DNA of 64,000 bases. Source: Saltatorellus ferox (GTDB lineage: Bacteria > Planctomycetota > UBA1135 > GCA-002686595). The stretch spans positions 6,515,524 to 6,579,523 of the forward strand of contig CP036434.1 in NCBI GenBank assembly GCA_007751475.1, in the 5' to 3' direction. The notes beneath the pieces are model-generated. The model did not search any database. It saw only the letters and a program-made list of their open reading frames with translations, and had not been told where the DNA came from. A program made the translations under genes and the position numbers. Positions 18,077-27,642 of the stretch are shown here, in pieces; position 1 is the stretch's first letter; each line of letters begins with the position of its first letter.

Positions 18077-19473
18077 GGGGTGTATCACTTGTTCTGTAAT
18101 TTCGGCTTCGGCTCGACTGACCATCTGAACCTGCAAGGCGCGTGAGGGATCGGCCCTCACCCCTGAGGGGCCGATTCGTCACGTGCCGGTTGCGTGGGAG
18201 GCCATCGTTGGCTTTCGTGGTGTTAACCACAACCCCACTCGACCAACGATGCCTCACCACGAAGCCGACGCTAACAAGATCTCCCTCGTCCTGGAACTTC
18301 TGACTGAGCACGGTTTCGACCGTCTCGCTGAGGCGATCCAGATCCTGCTCAACGAAGCCATGCTGATCGAACGTTCCGACTACCTGAACGCCGCGCCGTA
18401 CGAACGCGCAGAGTCCAGGCGCGGGTACGCGAACGGGTTCAAGCCCAAGCGCGTCGCGTCTCGTGTCGGCGAGCTCGAGCTGCGCATCCCGCAGGTTCGG
18501 GAAGCCGCCGAGGGCGGAGAGCGCTTCTATCCGAACGCCCTCGAGCGAGGAGAACGTGGCGAGAGGGCTCTCAAGCTCGCGATCGCAGAAATGTACATCA
18601 ACGGCGTCTCGACACGCCGCGTTCAGAGGGTCACTGAGGAGCTCTGCGGGCTCAAGATCACATCTTCTCAAGTCTCACGCGCGACTCAGCTCCTCGACGA
18701 AGAGATCTCCTCGTGGAGGAGTCGCCCCATCGGCGCCTGTCCCTACCTCGTGCTCGATGCACGCTACGAGAAGGTGAGGATCGGCGGCTCCGTGGTCACG
18801 GCGGCTGTTCTCGTCGCCATGGCGGTACGAGAGGACGGGAAGCGATCGATCGTCGGCGTCAGCGTTGCCACCTCCGAAGCTGAGGTCCACTGGCGGGAGT
18901 TCCTGCAGTCGCTCGTCCTCCGTGGACTGCATGGTGTGCGCCTCTTCACCAGTGACGACCACCCCGGCATCAAGGCCGCTCTCGCATCCGTCTTCCCTGG
19001 CGTTGCCTGGCAACGATGCCAGTGCCACATGCAGCGCAACGCGCAGTCCTACGTCTCCAAGATCGTCATGAAGAAGGACGTGGCGGAGGACCTCCGCTCC
19101 ATCTTCAACGCGCCGACGATGGCCGACGCCGAGCAGATCATCAAGACGGTCGTTGTCAAGTACCAGGACTCGGAGCCCAGGGTCGCCGCGTGGATCGAAG
19201 AAAACATCCACGAGGGACTCGCTGTCCTCCAATCTCCCGCCAGCCATCGTCGACGCCTCCGGACGTCGAACGCGGTCGAGAGGCTCAACAAAGAGATCAA
19301 GAGGCGAACGCGAGTCGCTGGCCTCTTCCCGAACGAAGCCGCGCTGTTGCGGCTCGTCACTGCCCTGGCCATGGAGGTCTCCGAAGATTGGGAGGCCGGC
19401 CGTCAATACCTCACCATGGAGCAAGCCTGATCTTCCTCGCGGACGAAATTACAGAAGAAGAGTTGCTCTATCC
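18077..19473 (+). mobile_element. complete IS256-family element
   Basis: A 1397-bp element bounded by the duplicated GACGGCCG. Its ends form imperfect inverted repeats: GTATCACTTGTTCTGTAATT on the left and, on the opposite strand, AGAGCAACTCTTCTTCTGTAATT on the right. It carries one intact transposase gene and a hairpin (ATCGGCCC... GGGGCCGAT, about 18150-18176) upstream of it that could shield the gene from read-through. The intact frame and exact duplication suggest a recent insertion. Confidence 0.92.
18249..19430 (+). CDS. IS256-family transposase
   Basis: About 393 residues from the ATG at 18249 (MPHHEADANKISLVLELL); the frame is open 22 codons further but without a better start. DDE residues are recognisable: LVLDARYEKVR, FTSDDHPGIKAAL and SNAVERLNKEIKRR. 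The CQCHMQRNA motif between the second D and E is characteristic of the family. Full family length; expected to be active. A near-identical C-terminal half lies at 9602-10207. Confidence 0.95.
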   Translation: MPHHEADANKISLVLELLTEHGFDRLAEAIQILLNEAMLIERSDYLNAAPYERAESRRGYANGFKPKRVASRVGELELRIPQVREAAEGGERFYPNALERGERGERALKLAIAEMYINGVSTRRVQRVTEELCGLKITSSQVSRATQLLDEEISSWRSRPIGACPYLVLDARYEKVRIGGSVVTAAVLVAMAVREDGKRSIVGVSVATSEAEVHWREFLQSLVLRGLHGVRLFTSDDHPGIKAALASVFPGVAWQRCQCHMQRNAQSYVSKIVMKKDVAEDLRSIFNAPTMADAEQIIKTVVVKYQDSEPRVAAWIEENIHEGLAVLQSPASHRRRLRTSNAVERLNKEIKRRTRVAGLFPNEAALLRLVTALAMEVSEDWEAGRQYLTMEQA

Positions 19474-19481
19474 GACGGCCG
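19474..19481 (+). repeat. right target-site duplication of IS256
   Basis: GACGGCCG, the partner of 18069-18076; it is also the continuation of the porin reading frame (codons for T-A-V). Confidence 0.85.
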
Positions 19482-20846
19482 TCACGCTCCTCAGTTTCAG
19501 CGCGACCACGCTCTCCTCCACCGGAGCTGCATTCTCCGCAACGCAGCAGCAAGGCGCCGCCACCTCATCGATCGAGGACCTCAAGGGCCTAGCTCTCGAG
19601 ATCGAGGAAGCCCGCCCGATCGCGGACGGCACCAAATTCACCTACGGTGGCTACGTGCAACTCGATGCGGTCTCCTCTGACTACAGCGGCGGCAAGCCTG
19701 CCAACCAGCTCATCGACGACTTCCTCGTGCCGTCCCTGATCCCGGTCGAGCCAACCAGCGGCGCCGACAACTACCGCTCGACCAACATGCACAGCAAGTC
19801 GTCGCGCTTCTTCCTCAAGACCGCGACGGAGACCGAGATGGGGAAGATCGCCTCGCACATCGAGCTGGACTTCATCCTCAGCGGCCAGGGGGACGAGCGC
19901 ATCTCGAACTCGTGGAGCGGACGCATCCGCCACGCATTCGTCAAGTGGGAGCCAGAAGAGAACCGTTCGATCATGGTCGGCCAGAACTGGTCGACCTTCT
20001 TCAATGTATCGGCGCTGCCTGACCACCTGGACTTTGTCGGCCCGGTCGGTACGGTGTTCATGCGCCAGCCGCAGCTTCGATACACCGCAGATGGCCTGGA
20101 ACTGGCGCTGGAGAATTCCGCCACGCGCGTCACCGGCGCCACCTACGACAACGACAGCGAGGGCATTCCGGACGTCATCGCCAGGTACAACCGCCAGGAC
20201 GGTGACCTGTCGTGGTCACTCGCCGGCATGCTGCGCGAGCTTAGCTACGAGGACCGCTCGAACCCTGTCATCAGGGGCGCCCATGACGCAAAATACGGCT
20301 ATGCGGCGAGCCTCGCTGGCAAGTGGAAGATGGGACAAGACGACCTGCGCTTCATGGTCAGCTACGGAGATGCGCTCGGTCGCTACCTGGGCCTGAATGC
20401 CTTCAACGACGGCTACATCGACGGAGGCGGCCAGATTCAGACGATCGACCAGCTAGGGGCGTTCGCCGCCTATCGTCACGTTTGGGATCCGGCATGGCAC
20501 AGCACCTTTTCGTACTCCTTCGCCGAAGCGGAGAACCCAGGTGTCGGCGCGTTCGCGAGCACGGGCGACCTCGCCAGCGCATACCAGTCCGTCCACGCCA
20601 GCCTCAACTACGTGCCAGCGCCGAGGCTTCGCTTCGGCGTCGAGCTCATCTGGGCCGAGAAGGAGCTCGAAGACGGCCGCAGCGGCGAAGTGAGCCGCTT
20701 CCAGTTCTCGGTCCAACACGCCTTTTGATCGCCGTGCTTTCCCCCTCCACACGCCCCTGATCTACACGTCGCCAGGTGGCCCATGTTCGGGCCCTTGGCC
20801 GACACTCCGTCCTTTTTCTCGAGCGCCGCAACCGGCCCCCCCCAGC

Positions 20847-21143
20847 ATGAACTCAGCGGATCCCACAGGCTCCAAAGCACCCGACGGCTTCGACGCCGAC
20901 GGTTACTGGCGAGCCAACCTAAAAGTCCTCGCCGTTCTCCTCACCATCTGGTTCAGCGTGTCCTTCGGCGCAGGGATCCTCGCGGCGGACGCGCTCAATG
21001 CCGTGAACCTGCCCGGCACCGGCTTCCCGCTCGGGTTCTGGTTCGCGCAACAGGGCTCGATCTACACCTTCGTGGTGCTGATCTTCACCTACGTCGTCGT
21101 CATGAACCGTATCGACAAGCGCTTTGGCGTTTCGGAGGACTGA
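20847..21143 (+). CDS. sodium/substrate symporter small subunit (DUF4212)
   Basis: A 98-residue inner-membrane protein with two transmembrane helices (about residues 27-50 and 68-88). The pattern YWRANLKVLAVLLTIWFSVS, GILAADALN, GFPLGFWFAQQGSIYTFVVL and MNRIDKRFGV matches the DUF4212 small-subunit family. It ends 9 bp before the large subunit and would form a two-subunit acetate-type symporter with it. Starts at ATG 20847, 118 bp after the porin stop. Confidence 0.92.
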   Translation: MNSADPTGSKAPDGFDADGYWRANLKVLAVLLTIWFSVSFGAGILAADALNAVNLPGTGFPLGFWFAQQGSIYTFVVLIFTYVVVMNRIDKRFGVSED

Positions 21144-21152
21144 GGAATCACC

Positions 21153-23036
21153 ATGGAAGTCAAGACTTGGACTCTGTTGATCGTTGGCCTCTCGTTCGCG
21201 CTGTACATGTTCATCGCGGTCAAGAGCCGTGCTGGCAGCACAAAAGATTTCTACGTCGCCGGCGGAGGGGTTCCGCCCCTCGCCAATGGAATGGCGACGG
21301 CGGCCGATTGGATGAGCGCGGCCTCGTTCATCTCGATGGCTGGCCTGATCTCATTCATGGGCTACGACGGTTCCGTCTACCTCATGGGTTGGACAGGGGG
21401 CTACGTGCTCCTGGCCCTACTCCTGGCCCCCTACTTGCGCAAGTTTGGTCGCTTCACCGTCCCCGACTTCGTCGGCGACCGCTACGCGTCATCCACGGCC
21501 CGCATCGTCGCGGTTCTCTGCGCTATCTTCGTCTCATTCACCTACGTCGCTGGCCAGATGCGAGGGGTCGGAGTCGTGTTCGGACGCTTCCTCGAGGTAC
21601 CCGTCGAATGGGGCGTCGTGATCGGCATGGTCATCGTCCTCATCTACGCCGTACTCGGCGGCATGAAGGGCATCACCTACACGCAGGTGGCGCAGTTCTG
21701 CGTCCTCATCTTCGCGTTCCTCGTCCCCGCCGTGTTCCTCGCGATCATGATGACGGGGACCCCGATCCCACAGCTGGGATTCGGTGGCATGCTCCAGGGT
21801 GAGATCGGATCCCAGATCGCAGGCGGTGAGACCATCTCTCTGCTGGAGAAGCTCAACGGACTGCACGAGGAGCTAGGCTTCGCGCCCTATACATCAGGCA
21901 CCAAGTCGACGATCGATACGTTCTGCATCACCCTCGCGCTGATGGTCGGTACCGCGGGCCTTCCGCACGTGATCGTTCGGTTCTACACCGTTCCGCGCGT
22001 GAAGGATGCGCGAATCTCCGCCGGGTGGGCGCTGCTCTTCATCGCGGTGCTCTACACGTCGGCGCCAGCGATTGCCGCCTTTGCGAGAACCAACTTGATC
22101 ACCACCGTCGAAGGGGCTCGATACTCCGAGACGGCGGCCGCTTTGGCGCCCGCTGAACAGGGCGGCGACCAGGGCGCTGCACTGCTCCAGGACAGGACGA
22201 TTCCGGAGTGGTTCAAGAACTGGGAGAAGACCGGACTCATCGCCTGGATGGACAAGAACGGAGACGGGCGCGTCACCTACCGGGCGGGCAACGCGTTCGA
22301 AGGACGCCCATCGTTCAAGACGCTCCCGTCGGACGACGCCGGCCGTGGAGCCCACGGTGAACGACTGCTGACGAACCAGCCCACCAAGGGCGAGAACGAG
22401 CTCTACGTCGACAGGGACATCATGGTACTGGCGAACCCGGAGATCGCAAACCTGCCCAACTGGGTGGTAGCGCTGGTCGCGGCAGGTGCGCTCGCTGCAG
22501 CGCTCTCGACCGCCGCTGGCCTCCTGCTCGTCATCTCGACGGCTGTCAGTCACGACCTGCTCAAGCGAACGCTCCTCCCCGAGATCTCCGATCGGCGCGA
22601 GCTGATCGCAGCGCGACTCGCGGCCACGGCCGCCGTCGTCGTCGCTGGGTACTTCGGGATCAATCCCCCAGGCTTCGTGGCCCAGGTCGTCGCGTTCTCC
22701 TTTGGCCTGGCCGCGTCGTCCTTCTTCCCCGTCATCGTGCTGGGAATCTTCTCGCGTCGCACGAACGCGCCCGGGGCCATCGCGGGCATGGTGTCCGGCA
22801 TCACCTTCACGGCGGGCTACATCATCTACTTCAAGTTCGTGCAGCCCGACCTCAACGTCCCGGAGCACTGGTGGTTCGGGATCTCACCTGAGGGGATCGG
22901 CTCGATCGGCATGCTCGTGAACCTCTTCGTCACCCTGGCGGTGTCGCGAATGACCCCCGCGCCAAGCGCCGAGGTCCAGGAGCTCGTCAGCTACATCCGC
23001 ATCCCCGCTGGCGCGGGCGCGGCCCATGACCACTGA
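21153..23036 (+). CDS. actP: sodium:solute (acetate-type) symporter large subunit, VC_2705-like
   Basis: A 627-residue SSS-family permease of the inner membrane with about 13 hydrophobic segments. Family hallmarks include DFYVAGGGVPPLANGMATAADWMSAASFIS-type first helices (visible from residue 28), GGMKGITYTQVAQF, and GLPHVIVRFYTVP. Between residues 355 and 425 lies a hydrophilic loop with DKNGDGRVTY, an EF-hand-like calcium-binding pattern, found in this subgroup. Position between the DUF4212 subunit and two acyl-CoA synthetases indicates uptake of acetate or a similar short acid. Symbol given by family resemblance; substrate not proven. Confidence 0.9.
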   Translation: MEVKTWTLLIVGLSFALYMFIAVKSRAGSTKDFYVAGGGVPPLANGMATAADWMSAASFISMAGLISFMGYDGSVYLMGWTGGYVLLALLLAPYLRKFGRFTVPDFVGDRYASSTARIVAVLCAIFVSFTYVAGQMRGVGVVFGRFLEVPVEWGVVIGMVIVLIYAVLGGMKGITYTQVAQFCVLIFAFLVPAVFLAIMMTGTPIPQLGFGGMLQGEIGSQIAGGETISLLEKLNGLHEELGFAPYTSGTKSTIDTFCITLALMVGTAGLPHVIVRFYTVPRVKDARISAGWALLFIAVLYTSAPAIAAFARTNLITTVEGARYSETAAALAPAEQGGDQGAALLQDRTIPEWFKNWEKTGLIAWMDKNGDGRVTYRAGNAFEGRPSFKTLPSDDAGRGAHGERLLTNQPTKGENELYVDRDIMVLANPEIANLPNWVVALVAAGALAAALSTAAGLLLVISTAVSHDLLKRTLLPEISDRRELIAARLAATAAVVVAGYFGINPPGFVAQVVAFSFGLAASSFFPVIVLGIFSRRTNAPGAIAGMVSGITFTAGYIIYFKFVQPDLNVPEHWWFGISPEGIGSIGMLVNLFVTLAVSRMTPAPSAEVQELVSYIRIPAGAGAAHDH

Positions 23037-23050
23037 CCCTCCTGAACGAC

Positions 23051-23076
23051 GGGTCCCCCCGAGTGCGGGGGGGCCC
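23051..23076 (+). terminator. GC hairpin between symporter and synthetase genes
   Basis: GGGTCCCCCC, GAGTG loop, then CGGGGGGGCCC forms a strong stem 15 bp after the symporter stop. There is no T-tract, so it may reduce rather than end transcription, or protect the upstream mRNA 3' end. Confidence 0.5.
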
Positions 23077-23152
23077 TATCGGCTCCCCGCACGCGGCCCC
23101 GCCCTCTACCCAACACTGCCCCCACCAGGACACAGCCCCCCCGTCATCGGCC

Positions 23153-25195
23153 ATGACCCCCGACACAAACTCGCCTAACCAGCAGAACCAGAACATCGAG
23201 TCCTTCCTGCGAGAGGACCGTGTCTTCCCACCCGTCGAGGCGAAAGAGCTCGGGATCCCGAAGTGGCATGTGGGTTCGCTCGAAGAGTACAGAACGATGC
23301 ACGCGCGATCTCTTGAGGATCCCGACGGGTTCTGGAGCGAGATCGCTTCCGAGCTCGACTGGATGCGCCCCTGGGACCGCGTGCTCGAGTGGAAAGCACC
23401 CGATGCCCGCTGGTTCGTCGGAGCCCGCACCAACGTGTGCTTCAACGCGCTGGATCGCCAGGTCCGTGGGGGCCATGGCGCAGACACCGCGCTCGTGTGG
23501 GAGGGCGAACCCATGCCGAACGGCAAGCCCGAGGTGCGCCGTTACACCTATCAGGAGCTTCTCGACGAGGTTTCGCGCTTCGCGAACGCGCTCCGCAACC
23601 TCGGCGCCAAGAAGGGCGACGTCGTGACGATCTACATGGGCATGGTGCCCGAGCTCGCCATCGCCCTCCTCGCCTGCGCCAGGATAGGAGCCGTACACTC
23701 GGTGGTCTTCGGTGGTTTCTCATCCCAGGCGATCGTCGATCGCGTCGTCGACTCGTCAAGCCGCATCATCGTCACCCAGGACGGTGGCTGGCGCCGAGGC
23801 AACGTGGTGCCCCTCAAGGAGAACGTGGACAGCGCCTGCGCCACGCTCTCCGACACCGGCCGCGACGTGAACAAGGTGATCGTGCTCCGGCGATGCAACA
23901 ACTCGACGTCCTGGCACGAGGGGCGCGACTACTACTGGCGGGATATCGTGGACGTCAGCAGCTCCCACTGCCCCGCTGAGCCGATGGAGGCGGAGGACCC
24001 GCTGTTCCTTCTCTACACGAGCGGCTCCACTGGCAAGCCGAAGGGCGTCATTCACACCACCGCTGGCTACATGGTGTGGACCTACTTCACCGCGAGGACG
24101 ACCTTCAACCTCATCCCGGACGCCAACCAGATGTACTGGTGCACCGCCGACATCGGATGGATCACCGGCCACAGCTACATCCTTTACGGGATCCTCCCCA
24201 ACAGGGTCCCAACGCTGATGTACGAAGGAGCCCCCGACGCCCCTTCCGAAGATCGGTTCTGGGACATTGTCGAGCGGCACCAGGTCACCCATTTCTACAC
24301 GGCTCCCACCGCCATCCGATCCTTCATGAAGTGGGGCAACGAACATGTACACGCCCACGACCTATCGTCACTTCAGGTCCTCGGTACGGTCGGCGAGCCC
24401 ATCAACCCAGAAGCCTGGTCGTGGTACCACCGAATGATCGGACGGGGACGGTGTCCGATCGTCGATACCTGGTGGCAAACGGAGACGGGTGGACACATGA
24501 TCACGCCGCTCCCAGGAGCGACGCCGACCAAGCCAGGCTCGTGCACCCTTCCCATGATAGGAGTACACGCGGCCGTGGTCGATGCGACGACCCTCGAAGA
24601 CCTCCCGAAGGGCACAGGAGGGCTCCTCGTGATCAAGAAGCCATGGCCCGGCATGCTCCGCGGCGTCCAGGGCGACCGCGATCGTTTCGTGCGAACCTAC
24701 TTCGACAACCCCCACGGCTACTACGTGCCGGGCGACGGCGCACGCTTCGACGAGGACGGCTACGTCTGGATCATGGGCCGGGTAGACGACGTCATCAACG
24801 TCAGCGGCCACCGCATAGGCACGATGGAAGTCGAGTCCGCGCTGGTCTCGCATCCGGCGGTCGTCGAGGCGGCTGTCGTCGCGATGCCCCACGAGATCAA
24901 GGGCACGGGCATCTCGGCGTTCGTCACGCTCGAACCGGAGTACGTCGAGAATCTAGGCATGAACGCCAAGTCTCTCGGCGCGGCTCTGAGGCAGCACGTC
25001 CGCGGCGAGATTGGATCGTTCGCCAAGCCGGATGCGATCCGATTCGCGGAGTCGCTGCCCAAGACACGCTCGGGCAAGATCATGCGTCGCCTCCTGCGCG
25101 ACATCGCCGCTGGCAATCAAGACATCAGCCAGGACACCACGACCCTCGAGGATTACCGCGTGCTCGCCAAGCTGCGCGAGGCCGAGGAGGTCTGA
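23153..25195 (+). CDS. acsA: acetyl-CoA synthetase
   Basis: About 680 residues from ATG 23153; the frame is open 30 codons upstream but that part is low-complexity. AMP-forming: acetate + ATP + CoA to acetyl-CoA. Motifs: ATP-binding YTSGSTGKPKGVI, the acetate-pocket VDTWWQTETGG, MGRVDDVINVSGHRIGTMEV hinge, and the conserved lysine region PKTRSGKIMRRLLR, which is the acetylation site that turns the enzyme off in many bacteria. Downstream of the symporter, so imported acetate is directly activated. Cytoplasmic. Full family length. Confidence 0.95.
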   Translation: MTPDTNSPNQQNQNIESFLREDRVFPPVEAKELGIPKWHVGSLEEYRTMHARSLEDPDGFWSEIASELDWMRPWDRVLEWKAPDARWFVGARTNVCFNALDRQVRGGHGADTALVWEGEPMPNGKPEVRRYTYQELLDEVSRFANALRNLGAKKGDVVTIYMGMVPELAIALLACARIGAVHSVVFGGFSSQAIVDRVVDSSSRIIVTQDGGWRRGNVVPLKENVDSACATLSDTGRDVNKVIVLRRCNNSTSWHEGRDYYWRDIVDVSSSHCPAEPMEAEDPLFLLYTSGSTGKPKGVIHTTAGYMVWTYFTARTTFNLIPDANQMYWCTADIGWITGHSYILYGILPNRVPTLMYEGAPDAPSEDRFWDIVERHQVTHFYTAPTAIRSFMKWGNEHVHAHDLSSLQVLGTVGEPINPEAWSWYHRMIGRGRCPIVDTWWQTETGGHMITPLPGATPTKPGSCTLPMIGVHAAVVDATTLEDLPKGTGGLLVIKKPWPGMLRGVQGDRDRFVRTYFDNPHGYYVPGDGARFDEDGYVWIMGRVDDVINVSGHRIGTMEVESALVSHPAVVEAAVVAMPHEIKGTGISAFVTLEPEYVENLGMNAKSLGAALRQHVRGEIGSFAKPDAIRFAESLPKTRSGKIMRRLLRDIAAGNQDISQDTTTLEDYRVLAKLREAEEV

Positions 25196-25270
25196 AGCTA
25201 TCCGCAGACTGTCTGCCCGACCCGCCACATCCGCGCTCTGATCTTCCGGAGTCCCCTACCCAGTTCACCC

Positions 25271-27208
25271 ATGAAGTATCTCGACGTGTACGAATCCTGG
25301 AAGTCCGACCCGGAAGGGTTCTGGATGGAAGCAGCGCAGGCTATCGACTGGGAGGAAGCTCCGTCCAAGGCCCTCTTCGACCGGGGTGACCACATGTACG
25401 AGTGGTTCGCCGACGCTCGCGTGAACACGTGCTACAACGCCGTCGACCGTCACGTGGAGCGCGGACGCGGCGACCAGGCCGCGATCATCTACGATAGCCC
25501 CATAACCGGCACGAAGCGCGAGATCACCTTCCATGAGCTGCGCGACCGGGTCGCCGGTCTGGCGGGCGCGCTGCGCGCCAATGGGGTCGGCAAGGGGGAT
25601 CGAGTCATCATCTACATGCCGATGGTGCCCGAGGCGCTGGAGGCGATGCTCGCGTGCGCGCGGCTCGGTGCCATCCACTCGGTCGTATTCGGCGGCTTCG
25701 CGGCCAACGAGCTCGCGGTCCGCATTGACGATGCGACGCCGCGAGCCATCATCGCGGCCTCCTGCGGACTGGAGCCGGCGCGGGTCGTTCACTACAAGCC
25801 GCTTCTCGACGAGGCGCTGGAGCTGGCCAAGCACGAGCCTGAGTTCTGCGTGATCTTCCAGCGCGAGCAGGAGATCGCCCAGCTAACCGAGGGCCGTGAC
25901 CACGATTGGCACGGCTTTCGGTACGGCACTGAGCCCGCGGAGTGCGTGCCTGTGGAAGGGAATCATCCGGCCTACATCCTCTACACCTCCGGGACGACGG
26001 GGCAACCAAAGGGAGTAGTGCGCCCCACCGCAGGGCACCTCATCGCCTTGAACTGGACGATGAAGAACATCTACAACGTCGATCCTGGCGAGGTGTTCTG
26101 GGCCGCGTCGGACGTCGGCTGGGTGGTGGGACACAGCTACATTTGCTATGGGCCACTGATCCATGGCAACACGACGATCGTCTTCGAGGGCAAGCCGATC
26201 GGGACGCCGGACGCCGGAACGTTCTGGCGCGTCATCCAGGAGCACAAGGTCAACAGCTTCTTCACGGCTCCCACCGCCTTCCGAGCGGTGAAGCGCGAGG
26301 ATCCCAGGGCAGAGTGCCTCGAGAAGTACGATCTCAGCTCGCTCCGTGCGATCTTTCTCGCGGGGGAGCGCGCCGATCCGGACACTATCCAGTGGCTCAC
26401 GGAGAACACTGGCACGCCCGTCTACGATCACTGGTGGCAGACGGAGACCGGCTACACGATCGCGGGCAACCCCGTGGGCATCGAGCCCCTCCCCGTCAAG
26501 GTGGGCTCTCCGACCGTCGCCATGCCGGGCTACGACGTTCATATCCTGGATGACGGAGGCGAGGAAGTACCGGCGGGTACCCTCGGGGCGATCGCCGTGA
26601 AGCTCCCCCTTCCGCCGGGCACGCTACCAACGCTTTGGAACGCAGAGGAGCGCTTCAAGGAGAGCTACCTCACGACCTTCCCCGGTTACTACGAGACAGG
26701 GGATGCGGGCATGAAGGACTCCGACGGATACCTGTGGATCATGGCTCGCACGGACGATGTCATCAATGTCGCGGGGCATCGACTCTCCACGGGGGCCATG
26801 GAAGAGGTCCTCGCAGCCCACCCTGATGTGGCGGAGTGCGCGGTCATCGGTGTCGCCGACGACCTGAAGGGGCAGCTACCGCTGGGACTCGTGTGCTTAT
26901 CGAAGGGCGTCGAGCGCTCGCACGAGACGATCTGCGAGGAATGTGTTCAGCTGGTCCGAGAGAAGATAGGCCCGGTGGGCGCGTTCAAGCTCTGTGCCGT
27001 GGTGCAGCGGCTGCCGAAGACCCGTTCGGGCAAGATCCTTCGCTCCACCATCGCGAAGATCGCCGACGGCGTGGACTTCAAGACGCCAGCGACGATCGAC
27101 GACCCTGCGATTCTCGATGAGATCAGGGTCTCGCTGGCGGCGCTAGCAGCCCGAAAAACAGCGACTCATGGAGTAGTGGCGTCCGATCCCGACTCTGCGT
27201 TGACGTAA
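25271..27208 (+). CDS. prpE: propionyl-CoA synthetase-like acyl-CoA synthetase
   Basis: A 645-residue AMP-forming synthetase of the PrpE/ACSS3 group: NTCYNAVDRHV, IYDSPITGTKREITFHEL, VVFGGFAANELAVRIDDA, YTSGTTGQPKGVVRPT, DHWWQTETGYTIAGN and PKTRSGKILRSTIAKIA. The TGTKREITF and RPTAGH variants separate it from AcsA and fit propionate or slightly longer acids. It lies 75 bp downstream of acsA on the same strand and ends the cluster. Symbol is by closest family; substrate range is inferred. Confidence 0.88.
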   Translation: MKYLDVYESWKSDPEGFWMEAAQAIDWEEAPSKALFDRGDHMYEWFADARVNTCYNAVDRHVERGRGDQAAIIYDSPITGTKREITFHELRDRVAGLAGALRANGVGKGDRVIIYMPMVPEALEAMLACARLGAIHSVVFGGFAANELAVRIDDATPRAIIAASCGLEPARVVHYKPLLDEALELAKHEPEFCVIFQREQEIAQLTEGRDHDWHGFRYGTEPAECVPVEGNHPAYILYTSGTTGQPKGVVRPTAGHLIALNWTMKNIYNVDPGEVFWAASDVGWVVGHSYICYGPLIHGNTTIVFEGKPIGTPDAGTFWRVIQEHKVNSFFTAPTAFRAVKREDPRAECLEKYDLSSLRAIFLAGERADPDTIQWLTENTGTPVYDHWWQTETGYTIAGNPVGIEPLPVKVGSPTVAMPGYDVHILDDGGEEVPAGTLGAIAVKLPLPPGTLPTLWNAEERFKESYLTTFPGYYETGDAGMKDSDGYLWIMARTDDVINVAGHRLSTGAMEEVLAAHPDVAECAVIGVADDLKGQLPLGLVCLSKGVERSHETICEECVQLVREKIGPVGAFKLCAVVQRLPKTRSGKILRSTIAKIADGVDFKTPATIDDPAILDEIRVSLAALAARKTATHGVVASDPDSALT

Positions 27209-27245
27209 CCATCCAGATGGCATCCAACCATAGGGAAGTTACGTC
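27202..27245 (+). other. inverted repeat after the synthetase gene
   Basis: GACGTAAC and GTTACGTC, exact 8-bp arms 28 bp apart, starting in the last codons of the gene. Could be a weak terminator or a protein site; no T-tract. Confidence 0.35.
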
Positions 27246-27301
27246 GCCTTGATTCGGAATCGGACGCTACTACTCCGCAAACCGCTGTTCTTCAACGGCC
27301 T

Positions 27302-27346
27302 CCGTAGTCACGTCACGTTCGATTCAACGCAGGATTGCAGTTCGGG
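27302..27346. repeat. palindromic miniature element, central fragment
   Basis: CGTAGTCACGTCACGTTCGA and the following CAACGCAGGATTGCAGTTCG match the copy at 13325-13367 exactly or nearly so. Both ends of the element are missing. Confidence 0.7.
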
Positions 27347-27351
27347 CGGCG

Positions 27352-27412
27352 CGTGCCAGCGTCGCCGCATGAAACGAGAACCAACCTGCGTTCACCACCA
27401 GCGGAGCGCAGT
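27352..27412 (-). mobile_element. IS91-like transposase scrap
   Basis: About 60 bp match the segment of copy I (47005-47062) encoding VNAGGFSLHAATLIR, with several mismatches. It directly follows a miniature-element fragment, the same neighbour combination as at 13243-13440. Confidence 0.6.
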
Positions 27413-27492
27413 AGGTCGCCCGGTACATGTGGTGACGCTGGCACGCGCCGACCCGATCAAGCGGGCCGTGGACCGGCTCGCCTGCTGCGTGA

Positions 27493-27642
27493 CGGCGGTA
27501 CAGGGGGATGCCGGAGGCGCTGGTAGGGCTGGCCCGGGACCCGGCGAGGCGCCAACGGCTCGGGGAGCGTGCGCATCGCCGGGCCGGGAAATTCAGCGCC
27601 GAAGAAAAGCGGCAGCACCACCTCACCCTGTGGAAGGGGTGA
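27493..27642 (+). pseudogene. glycosyltransferase C-terminal remnant
   Basis: The frame reads YRGMPEALVGLARDPARRQR, LGERAHRRAGKFSAEEKRQH and HLTLWKG before the stop at 27640-27642. The 'L..DP.RR..LG..AR.RA..FS' pattern is the C-terminal helix of family GT4 glycosyltransferases. Upstream the frame is closed, so only this tail survives, between insertion debris and the beta-helix gene. Confidence 0.5.

Larger units (their letters stand above)
18055..20728 (+). pseudogene. DcaP-like outer-membrane porin, interrupted by IS256
   Basis: The first codons (18055-18076, MTARTTA) and the rest (from 19474) are split by a complete IS256 element. Removing the element and one copy of the 8-bp duplication restores MTARTTAVTLLSFSATTLSS, a convincing signal peptide, in frame with a body of about 420 residues: short N-terminal helix (SIEDLKGLALEIEEARPI), then a barrel starting FTYGGYVQLDAVSSDY and ending FSVQHAF. 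The IRHAFVKWE, VGQNWSTFFNVSALPDHLDF and MRQPQLRYT segments are characteristic of DcaP-type porins. Role: entry of short carboxylates across the outer membrane. Now probably unexported and non-functional unless the IS excises. Confidence 0.85.

Noticed and set aside
19016..20728. A 570-codon frame that would place the porin behind a long N-terminal extension
   Set aside because: The first half is a shadow frame inside the IS256 transposase gene; the porin's own start is at 18055 on the other side of the element.
22200..22430. Hydrophilic EF-hand-like insertion in the symporter
   Set aside because: It appears to be a regular feature of the VC_2705-type subgroup, so I describe it in the gene entry but do not count it as novel.
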